64,000 nucleotides of DNA, from NCBI GenBank assembly GCA_013400155.1, contig VXBM01000339.1:124001-188000 (forward strand), in the 5' to 3' direction. Shown piece after piece: positions 46,901 to 58,900 of this stretch (within the stretch, counting starts at the first letter, position 1; each line of letters starts with the position of its first letter). Source of the stretch: Helopsaltes ochotensis. Its lineage: Eukaryota; Chordata; Aves; Passeriformes; Locustellidae. The notes under the pieces are model-generated. The model was not told where the DNA came from. It ran no database searches and saw only the letters and a list, made by a program, of their open reading frames with translations. Made by a program: the position numbers and the translations under genes.

Positions 46901-49900
46901 GGCATTGAAAGCAGTGCTTCAGTGAGCGGCGTTCACGAGTGCAGCCCTGTGCAGTGACACTCCCTTTGTGCTTGCTTGGTAACAGGCAGAGAGAACAGCC
47001 CTCACACAGACTACTGCACAATTGGAGCACACTGGAAAACCCTCACAACATTAGGCAGACAAGCTATAATTTCCAGTAAATGGTGTAAAACTCCTCTGAG
47101 CAAATATATATTTTGCTTTGTATTGGTCTAATAAATAAGCATTGTAATGAAAATTGTGCAGTCTTCATGGGAATGCATCAATATTAAGGAGTTTCTTGGA
47201 GCTGACTTTGTTTGCTGTTGTTGCAGATTTAGCTAATGGATCTTTTGAACGAGCATAGAAAACACATATTCAAAAGTAAAACATGCATTTTTTTTTTTTA
47301 CTTTGTTGTCTAGGTAAATGACTAAGCAGAGACTGTCTCTAAAGTTCCATAGAATTGTTTTTGCTTATATACATATATTTTCCTTGAAAATTTGTAACTA
47401 TGCCCTGTTCTTAATTAAAAATTATTACTAAATTTACTAATTGGGGGTTATTGAAGGTTGCTATGGGTTGTAGTTATTTTACTGCATTTTGAATAACAGG
47501 GAGGTTTCTAGGTTTGATGTGGTAACCCAACCAATTTTAAACCTGACACTGAACTGCAGGGTTTTTTCCTATGAAATTTAATCTTGTTTTGTCTTACCAA
47601 GAACAAAACTTGGTGTCATTCTGCTTTCACAATTTGTTTTTGGGATACGTGGGCCGGTGGGATAAAGTATTACGGAGTCAAATTAGCATTCAAAGAACAG
47701 CAGTAGAACTTGAAGTATGACTGAGTGGTGTACAAGGAGACATTATCAAATGGAGTAGGCATTGCATAAGAAATATAGATCCTCATAGCTTCTCAATGGA
47801 CTGTAGAGCACTTGAAATACAGGCAATTGCATCCTAATTATTGTGACAATGTAGCTCAACTGTCTCAGTCAGTTAACTTGGAGTGATGATAAAAATGTGA
47901 ACAAATAACAGCCAGTGAATATTATTGAAACAGTTTTAGTGTTGGGATCCAAGTGCAGAAGAAAAGCTAAATGAATATTCAGCATGTAGACTAAACATTA
48001 ATTTAAGCTGGGTGGGACAGGTTTCGAGTCCTGGTAACAGAAACGCATTTGGCACATTTTGTTTCTGGTGCGTATGATACCCACGTCCACATTCACCACG
48101 AGGCTTCTGTTTGGTGCTAGCAAGAGTTAAACTCAGCCTGAAGCTTAAAATCATTGCAGTGCAGCACAGGACAGTGAGCACTCACACTTCCCACTGACTC
48201 TCAGATGGAGGCACTTGTGTGGGCTCAGACATGCGCAGGGCTGGGAGCCTTCGGGGAGGATTGCACAGCCAGGCTGCCTGTTAGGGTGGGAGGTGGCAAC
48301 GTGTTCATCTGCCTTGTCTCTCTGGTAGCTCATGCAAAGTGAGCCTGAACCACGTCAGTCTTTGTTGAAGAGATTGTTATTCAGGAGCACGTTAGAATGA
48401 AATTTTTATCCTCGAAATATAAGATATTTTACTATGTCATAGCTTCTCCTTTCAACAGCTATATTGATGAATAGCCATAATAATGGCTTATGTAATGTAT
48501 GCGCATGATGAACAAATATGACAGCATGTATCAACAATAAACAGAATCACGGAAACTTAAAGTGTGATAAATCATAGAGATATTTTAAAGGTTTTTCTCC
48601 ATACGTTTTAAATTACACTTCATAAAAGCTGTAACTTCTGTTATAACCTTTAGACTTTTTGTGTTTTCCATGAGATGGCTGTTAGAAGATTTTCTTATTC
48701 TTTATTATTTCAGAGGATATCCTGTAATATACAGCTGCATAGCTTGATGAGGAAAATAGTAGTTTCCCCACTGGGGATGGGTCTTATTAAGATCAGGCCT
48801 TTACAGTTTGTAATTTCTTACTAAGTCCCTGGACCATACTTGAGAGGAGAAAAATTCTGTTCCTATGCTTGTTAAGCTATTCAGTAGAAAAATCCCAAAA
48901 ACTTGAATAATCATTCACATTACTGAGATGTCTGTGATCAGTTTTAAAGGACAAAAAAACACTAGGTTTTTCAGAACCCTTTATTTCTAAAATGTGGTTG
49001 CATTCTTTTTTTCCTCTGTCTGAGTCTATATTCAATACTTATTAAAATACTTTGTTTGAAAAAGAATGCTTTTCAAAACACATTTTATGATAATCTTATA
49101 GACAGAACACACTGCTAGAATAATAAGATCAGTGGTATTGATATTGTCAGCTGACATTCTTGAAACTCGGTGGTGTCACCTCTTAAAAACTTATCAACTT
49201 TTGATGAAATGTTTCTAATTCTGGTGGTGTTTTTTTTTTTTTTAAACAATAGCGAATCAAAGAAGGCAGCCTTATGGACCAAACCAAAACCGTCTGCGTG
49301 GGTGATCACATAGAGACCATAAATGGAAAAAATGTATCAGAGTGTCGGCATTATGAAGTTGCCAAAATGCTAAAAGATCTACAGAAAGGACAGAAGTTCA
49401 AGCTGGAGCTGGTAGAGCCTTTGAAAGCATTTGGTGAGTGACCTGACTCTATGTTGTTCAATAAAACACCTTGATAGTGAAATCCCAGCATTGCATTACA
49501 GTGTGAGTTTTTCTGAATTCAGCCAGGTGCCCACCTAAGGTAACATAATGACTACAAGAAAGTACATTAGGTTTTTTTCTTTGAAGTGGAAGATTTATGA
49601 ATGGATTTTCTTCCGTCTTGCTCTCTCCAGCAGTCATCCTGGTGTGGGTTACCTCAGTCTGAGCCTTAGTCTCAGTCTCTTTTGCCACTACTGATGTTGC
49701 AAAATAAGTACAGGAATTGTTTCGTAGGTACAGTTTTAAAGCATGGATCACTTCACTAATGTCCTGATCCTCAAAACTCCTTTGTTCCTCCATTGATTCA
49801 TAATCCCTGTTGTTCTTTGTGTCAGACTTTTCTATTTCTGTACCCTTTACTGGGGTCTGTGTTCTAACACAGGAGGAGTTTGCAGCAAACACTGTCTGGG

Positions 49901-52900
49901 ATTTCCCAGAGCACTTCCATTGCTGCCTTTTCTCCCTCTCCCCCTCCCCAGCCTTTCTGTGGATCTCCAGTCATGCAGCGGGTGTACTCAGAATTGGAAG
50001 AGTGCAGAATTGCAAAGCTCTGTCTCTACTAGCCACCTGCATGCTATGAGCAAGTGCTGCTTAAATGGAATGAATGCGTATCTACTGCTAAATATTGTAT
50101 ATATTAATTCTATCAATGCAGAAAACAAACAAGAGAACTTTTGCTCAGGCAGTCAAAATAGACAATGAGTTATAATTTTTAGTATCTCAATTTTTTGGAT
50201 CCCTTCCCCAAACCACATAGCATTTTCCTGTAATAAAATCTTTAAAATACTGCTAAATCATAAATTTGTATGAGGCCGCCTGCATGCCTGCAGTGCAGTC
50301 ATGCAGTTAATTCAATATCACTCTCTTCACTACAGCAGCAAGGATTTTAAATGTTTATTTTTCAATTTTTTTTTTTGTGTTAGTAGTTTACAGCTACTGT
50401 CATACACCAGTCTTGACACTTGGTGTCAGAATAGCAGCAGAAATTGAAAATGAGAGAAATGCAGAGATTTCTTTTTGCTTTTGGTGCTTCTGAGAAGAAT
50501 GAGAATTATGAGTTGATCTCTAATGTGTTTGCATATAAGGGTGCTGCTGTTAACTAAATGTGTGTGTTATACATTATGCCAAAGAATTGCATATGTTGTC
50601 TATCACAATTAGTAATGCAGCAAGACCTTTTTTTAATATAGGCTTATAATTTGTGTTCAATGCTAGAAGTGTTACACAGTGTGTTTGTAAAGAGCAGGGT
50701 AAATCAGCATTTGATGGATGACTTCAGCCATAATTTAATAATATTTACTTTAGTCAGGTGAGGAAGATATGCCTGTGATATAGAGGAGGAAATGCACTAA
50801 TTTCACGGCAATACCTTTTTTCTGACATTGATTTAAGAGGCAACCAGAGCTTTGTGGACAGATTTTTAGAAGATGCACGTTATTTTTTACCCTAGAGAAA
50901 TTAACTTGCAAATTACAGTGCTCAGTAGGTTAAAACGAGCTGCTTCTAGCCTTAGGTACAGTTAGGCTTCAGGCACAAAGATAATGCTTAAGCTGCATCT
51001 TAAGCACTAAGAATAGCCCCAGAGGAGATGACAGACAAGATCCAGATCCTGCTGGACAAGTAGGTGCTGAATTCCTGTTAATTTCAACAAAATTTGGTGA
51101 GGGCACAAAATAAGAGACAAGCCTCTGTGTGAAATTATTTTAATTTTGCTTCCTCTCAGTGGAATGTGAAATAAGTATAATTTACTGGTTGGACATCCTT
51201 CTTCCATGTACACACAGGCTGTCTCAGCTGCTCTAGGCAAGGCTTGTAGCACAGAATTAAAGATTTGTATCAGTACCTGGCCCTCTGTGAATTGTGAAAA
51301 ATAAATAGAAACCAAGTAAAGGCAGCATAACACAAACTCTGCATTTTAATTATATGAACATGAAAAATAGTTTCTGTGATAGCCAGTGTTTTGGTCTGAA
51401 GTACTGCAAATAAAGGTTATGTCAAATCATGAGTTTTAAGGTGATAATGGTGACAGAATTTGAAAAATATGGGGTTTTTATCAGGAATGACTTTTTGAAA
51501 CAAGTCTAGCAGAAATGATGACAATCTTAAGGATATTTTAAACTGTCCTTGAAGTAATAAAAGGATTAAGAAAAAGTGTTGATCCTAAGTATATATATAA
51601 GAGACTGTGACATACCTATTTGTGTCATGAAAGCCATTAAAATTTACTTTTCAAGACCTATTCAGCATAATAATCTAGATTTGTGACTACTTATGCAAGA
51701 ATGATGAGTTGACATCTATCTGAGGAGAATTCATACAATATGTTAAAGTGTTGCCTTCAAGAAGAGCTTATTAGCAAGGCCTGCTATTAAGAGGAAGAAT
51801 AATCTGTTAGAGGAAACAGGACAATTAAAAGCAGTTCTGCAAAATTGCCTCCTCTCTTCTAGCATTTTCCAGATTTACTATGTAAGTCTTGAATGTAAAA
51901 TGGCATCCTGGAACAAGAAACTCAAATCTTAAATGATTCCATGCTCCTTTTACTAACTTGGGTGTCCTTACAAAGGATTAAACAGGAAAGGCTGAATTCA
52001 GGTAAAGGAAACTTTATGTAAGCCAGATATTCCTCGTAGATTTACCAGCTGTGAAATAGTTTTGGTGGAACCAGTGGAAAACCTCCTGCTTATGGCCACT
52101 TCACCTCTGTGAGTGCTGATAAGCAAATTGTTAGCTCAGCTCAACTTGGCTCATCATCACCTGCTTAGCAGGAGTGTTTGCACCATTGCATCCGTGAAAG
52201 ATAGAAATGTTGCAATGCTAAACCTGCTATGTGTTCTGTCTGCAAAGACCAGAATAAATCAGCAGTTGGCTGGTGACTTTAGCCACTATCTTATATGGAG
52301 GTAAAATACTTTTCTGTAGAATAGGGAAATAAAATTACACAAGGTGCATATATGAAATGAATGCCATAGGCCTGCTTAGATATACTGGTCAGTGGAAGTC
52401 CTTGCCTCAGTGCAGTTGAGCAGATATTAGAATTTAAAGACAAGAAATTGTCAGCAAAGCTATACTTAGAACAGTTAATTTATAATTTTTTAGATTTTTT
52501 ACATGACCTAGATCTCGATTAGAATAAAATATGAAGTTACTGTAATAACCAAAACAGATAGCTCATATTCTCTTGTATTGTATATGTGATTTTGTTTGGT
52601 ATTTTATTTTTGTTGGATTTTTTTGGTCTTTAGAAAGGCTGGAACCAAGGTCCAAGGGCAGAACTCTGTCAGAGGCTAAAATCTCCAAAGGGAGAGAAAC
52701 ACTTCGCCTGAGAAGCAAAGGCCCTGCTACTGTGGAGGAAATGGTATGGTGTGGTATATGCCCTTCTGTAGTTTAATCATCTAACTTCTGATTTATTCTT
52801 CCCCAAGGCTGATAAGTAGAAAGGAAACATGTGGGTGTTATAAAGCTTGTTGGACTAAAGGGAACAACTAAAGTTGATGACTAGCAGGCATAGGATGGGG

Positions 52901-55900
52901 CTGAAGAACCTGGAAGCAGAGAACCTATAGATGTCATGGATTACATGGATGAATTTAAGGTAGATTAGAGCAGGGAGTGCTGACAAGAGGGAAGGGGGGA
53001 AAAAGAGGTGGGATGGTTGTGAAGAATTCGTTCCATTTCTGACACAGAAGTGTACGGGATTGGTGAAAGGGTTGTTGTTAGGAGAGGCCAATTAGATACA
53101 TTTACATGAATTTGTGCAAAACCAGGATTAGAGTTTGGTGAAGAAATGTTATTTATTCTGGGCTCTTCTAAAGATGGTGAGGATTAGATGAAGATTTGTA
53201 TTGTCAGGAGATATAAGGCCCCTGTTCAGTTTGAATGTGTGAGCTATGTGGGTTGATATTAGGAGGAAAGCTCGTGTTTGTGAGAAGAGGGAAAGAGTGG
53301 AATAGTGTGTTTTATCTGTAGATTTTGTACGTCTAGGTGGCCAAGATGGAAGTAAGGATAATCACTGGCACGTTGCTGGTTATTTTGAAATCTGCATGGA
53401 TATAATCATTCTTTTGTTCTTCTCTCCCTTTATTCCAACAAAGCCAACTGAAGTTGAAGAAAAAGCAATTAAAAAAGTGGATGAGCTTCTTGAAACATAC
53501 ATGGGCATAAGAGATATTGAATTAGGTGAGTTTTTAGCAGATACATTACTACAAGATTAAATAATTTCTCATTTTCTGTAGTCTAAAATTTATTGAGTAC
53601 TTTAAGTCCCTGAATGTAAGTGAAACAAAATTTGTCCGGCCTGCAGTCTCATAAACTTGCCTGTGTTTCTACAAATGTGTTCATCTGATAAAAGAGTCTC
53701 CCTCCCACTTCAGTCCTTATGATGTAATTAATCAATGCTCTATTCTTTGTGCACATTATCTATACACTGTTGCATGAATTTTTTAGTTGTTTGCTATGAC
53801 TGTCACCACTGTATTCTTTCTGTCTTATATTTTCTAGTGGATCTTTTGTGTGCCATGGTTAAGGATTCTTAAGAATAAGTATGTTTATTTGCTTTTTTAC
53901 CCCTTGGCATAGACACATCAAAGTTGGTTGTTAAGGTTTGAACCTGAGATCTTCATCAGTGAACAAACAACTGTTGAGTAAGGGAACTGACAGAATAATT
54001 ACACAAATTTATCAAAATCTCTAAAACCTGTGTTCTGATGAACAAGAAAACTGTAAGAAAACTTACAGAATATTTACTAGTTATAAGAATCATTGATTTA
54101 TAATTAAAGAAACTACTTAACCCCAGCATCATAAGTTCCAAGATGCAGCAAACTTGTCCTTGCAGCTGTTATTTTTCTTTGTTATTCTGACAACAACTAA
54201 ATAGGAATTTCTGTTTGTGTGGGAAGAAGCTGCAGTCTAGCTGTTGTAGCCTGCTGTGGCTGATGTAGTCCTCCTAGCATCTTGTGGAACTGCTGGTACT
54301 GAGACAAAGAGGAGGTATTTATTATTATGGTAATATCTTAAAAGAATCAGGCAAGAGAAAGGAAAGAATAAGCTAAATGGAAAGTGATCTTGAAAAGAAA
54401 GCTTTCATGAGAGAGAAGTGGAACAGGCAAAGCAGAAGAGAAAATAGGTCTGGCATGAAGCTCCAGAGGGCAAAGCAAGAGGGCTGGAGGGGCAGCAGTT
54501 AGAAGAGAGGAATGAGAACAAAAGGTGGTTATCTGAATAGCCAAAAGGCCTTTGTAGCTGTTCCTACCAGCAAGCATCTGTTTGGCAGATTCTACTAGTT
54601 TTCTCACAGGAAGAAATGCCAGTAAAACAGTATTTGTCCTTCAGTCTAAGGTACAGTTGGGCTTCCTGGCATAGAAGAGAGGGCAGAGCTGCCCACAACT
54701 TGAGCTCTGTTTTGTAGGTTCTATCTAAACTTTCCTATTCCCAGGAAATTAGAAATTCTCAAAATTTCAGTTCCCAGCAACTCTAAGATGTGACGCTGCT
54801 GCCATGTAATTCACTGCTGGGAGGCCTGTGTGGTGCTGAGCCATGTTTAGGTTAGGGAGGATTCCGTGTCCCATCTCACTCCTGCAACCTCTGCGCCTCA
54901 GTCCATCTCTGGCTCAGGCTTCAAAGCCCTGAGTCCCCTGCCAGCTGTCCCTCTGGGAGCTGTTTTTGTCCTGCAGCTGTTGCAGTCCTGGCTTAGGCTG
55001 GGCTTCTGGAAGCTCCTGTCCTTGCAGGTTATTTCCAAGGTCCCCAGGCTCCTTGCCCTACAGGAATAAGCAGCTATAGGTGGTCTGCTTTTGGTGTCCA
55101 TGGAAGCAGTCCTGTGGGAATTGGTGTTCCTGTATTTTTGGCTCTCAGTGCTGTAAACAGGATAGCTCTTGCACAGTAGACTGAGAAGTTCAGCTTTCAA
55201 CATATATGGTTGAATTAATAGCCAAGCACCTGGTAGAATTTTCCCATGAATTCCTTGAATTTTTTTTTCCCCCCAGAAAAGATTTAATGCCCTTCATCTT
55301 TCAGTATGTAGTTTGGAAGCTAAACCAAAACAAAAAGCCTTAAAAGAATACTCAAAGAAGGACGAGGTCTTTTTTCATAGAGAGACACTGTTCTTCCCAG
55401 CTGGGTGGTTGTTTTGTCCCTCATCTCTTCATTTCCTCCCCAAAAAGTAGTGAAACCAAGAGAAACCGTCAGAAATCAAAGGCTATAGGGTTCATGTAGC
55501 TTTAGTTTGCACCTTTGAAACCATATCCTGAATTTCAAGTCTGAGAGTCAACAGCCAATGGTGATTACTCAAACCCCCCAACTTTACCATTTTAAAACAA
55601 TTAAACAACTCTAGGATTCTTTAGAAAAGGAGAGCTAGTCACCTGTCACAAATCTGTTCAATTAACACATGTCAGTTTTTCAGATACTGGATGTGATCAG
55701 TCACCCATGAAAATGAAATATGAGGAAAAGATTCATTCAGAGAATGCCAATCACCACTTAGCTCAAAATTTTACTCATTACTCAAGCCAGATTAGTTGAA
55801 AATGCAAGTCATCACAATGTGCAGCTGACAAGTGATTAGGATCTCAATCATTGCTCACTTCCATGCACTTCTGTTTGTCAAAATCTTTGGATGTCAGTTA

Positions 55901-58900
55901 ATGTTGCTCTTTCATCTCCATTAAAATGACACTTCCATGGACTGATTGAATTCTGAGACAGTGCCTCAGTTCTAAGTTAGAAAGAAAGAAAAAAAAAACA
56001 CCCTAATGTTAAATTACAGACAGAATTAAAGGTGAGATAAAGTTCTTAATTTTTGCATGGTTAAGTATCTTGACATTTTCAAGAATGGCTGACTAAATCT
56101 ACACACAAATCCCTAGGCTGGACCAAAATACTTGGAAATTGTTAAAGAAAATGCATGCACTTTTTTTCTGGCAGTTTTTTATTTTTATTTTCAGAGATCT
56201 AAATGCTTTATTTTCGGAGATCTGTTTTCAGAAATCTAAAGATTTACATACCTGCTTTTGGATGCATTTTTACCTTTTTACTTCTTACTCCTTTGTACTG
56301 AAAACTGGACTTAATCCAGAGAAGGGACAGCTGGCTCTGGAAATGTATTCCTCAGCCATTTTATGGGCACATTAGAAATTGGGCCAAGGCTTGACTTCAG
56401 CATTCTTTAAAACATAAATACACAGCTGAGAGATAATTCAGGTTATTTTAAATTCTATGAGTGTTTTCTGGTAAAGGAATTTGAGCAGTTGATTAATAGG
56501 AGCAACTCAGGAACCAGTGTTAGTGAAAAATATTGGCATTTATTTTTTTAAATCAGTAAGACTTGAATGTTATGGACTGTATTTAATCCCAAAAGTTCTG
56601 GGTGGGGGAAAGCCTGGCTCTAACCCCAGAACGCTACCGATTCTAAATGATGGCAAAAGGGCTTCCTATCCAAATTTTTTTTCAGCACCTTTTGGCTCCA
56701 TCCACCAATATTTTGTTCCCCATTGTCCTATTTTTCTACTTTTGGATGCTTTTTCTTTTCTGTTGCTCTCTGTAATTTATCAGACATGACATATCTTAGA
56801 ATCATTAAAGTTGGAAGAGACCTCCAAGATCACCAAGTCCAACCTTTGACCAAACACCTCCATGTCAACTAAACATGGACTGAGTGTCACACCCAGTCAT
56901 TTCTTGAATACTTCCAGCTATGGTGACTCCACCACTTCGCTGAGCAGCCTGTTCCCATGCTTAACCACCCTTTCAGTGAAGAAATTTTTCCTGAACCTGA
57001 ACATCCCCTGGTGCAGTCAGGGGCTGCCAGCTTCTCTGGGAGAAAGGTGTGGGGAGCAGTATCAAAGGCTTTACTGAGGTCCCGGGAGACACATCCACAG
57101 CCTTTCCCTCATCCTGTGGGTGGGTCACCTGGTCATAAAAGGAGATCAGGTTTGTCAGGCAGGACCTGCCTTCCCCAAACCCATGCTGGCTGAGCCTGAT
57201 CTCCTGTTTGTCCTGTACATGCTGTGTGATCACACACAAGGTAGTCTGTTTCATAACCTTCCATTACTGAAATCAGGCTGAAATATCCTTGCATATTCTT
57301 TGTTTAAAAAAATTTAAATATTTTGACTTAATCAAACTTATCATCTAGTCAAAATATCTTTAAAAAGGTTTAAACCTTTTTTGTTACCCAAGTTTTTTCT
57401 CTTGGCTTGCAAATCCAAGCCATCAATATTCAATAGACATTTTTATCTCTAAATGCTTTAACTGAAGTGATATTCTCCCTGAATCTCCCTGTTGTTTTCT
57501 TCTCCTTCTGTCACCAGACTTCCTTTCCCAAAGGATTTTATTGCATGCATCCTGAGGTATATTGTTTATGGCTGTTCATTTACTCTGAAAGAATAATGGG
57601 AGTTTTTTGGTAAAAGGAAGGGCAGCAAATCAAGTTAAACAAACAAACAAAAACTTCAAGAAGAATTAGAACTTAAGAAAAAGGAATAAGAAGAAATATT
57701 TCTAATAGTTCTTGAGTATCAGATCTGACAATGTTCAACATGAAACTTAAACCAAGTAATGTTAAGTACTGGAAACTGCAATAACATGTTTCATTTTCTG
57801 CTTTAGAGTGACAGGACAGAACAATAATATTTGTTACCTTTTGATGAAGGCAAGACTTCTAATAGCATTACAACTAAATAAATATTGAGGCTTCCGTCGG
57901 GACTTCTGAAAAAAGTTTTTTCAGAAATTACAGTATGGTATATAGGTAGCAAAACCACTATGTAAGGTAGATAATAAGAATGGTAGGCGGAAGGTAGCTT
58001 TCATGGCTTGTGCCCCATGTGTCTATTAAATGTGAAAATAAGGATTTTGTGGAAGATCTTTGAAGTTATTTTAAAGGAAAAAGATTTGAAAAGCCAACAT
58101 ATTACTTTGTTCATATTCTGGGAAGCCTGATACTAACTTCTCAGTTAAAGTTGACAAGACTTCTAATTCCTTTCACCACTTCTAAGATTGCTGAACTTTT
58201 CACACTTTATGTAAAAATTATTCAGATTATTAACATTGCCTGAAGTGAAATGAAAAAAGGAAAATCTGAAAACAATTGAGGCTCTTTTGACTGTGGAAAA
58301 ATAGTCTATTGGAATGAAATTCCTGTAATCACTTATTGTGCAGCTCTTACAAGAAGCAGTGGGGAAAAGGGAGGGGAGCGGAGACAATTTGGCACGAAGC
58401 TGTCACCCTCTGAGAACCGGCAAAGTTTTCTTCAAGGTGGCGAGTATCTGCTGCGTGCCCTGGCAGTCGGTAGGCTTTGATTCGCCCTGGGAATTCCGCA
58501 TGGCCAATGTCACTGTGGCGCACGGGCCCGTTGTGCAGGGCCGTGCCGCCCTGGCAGCGCCGTCCCGCGGCTGTGGCAGTGCGGGCGGGCGGGCGCTGGG
58601 GGTCAGCACCGCCCCGCTCCCGCCGGCCTTCCCCGGCTGCAGCGCTCCGCCTAAAGCTGGCAACGCCGCGGGGAATAGACTACACTAAGTGTGCCCTGCC
58701 GTGCTGATTAGACTTACTCGATACAGGCGAATTTTTTTTTTTTTTTTTGAGGCTGCTGCAGCACGGTGGTGATGTTCTGATACCTTGCTTGACTGGGTTG
58801 AAACTTGACCTGCTATGTTTTTTAGTGGATTTTGTTTTCAAGTGTTGTAAATCTATATAATGAACCAATTTTTAGAGTCTATTGAATTATTTGGGAAGGC

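Noticed and set aside
54840..55203. GC-richer patch with open frames at 54866-55069 (+) and 54898-55203 (-)
   Set aside because: No recognisable domain, no good splice context joining GIPC2; likely old repeat or composition.
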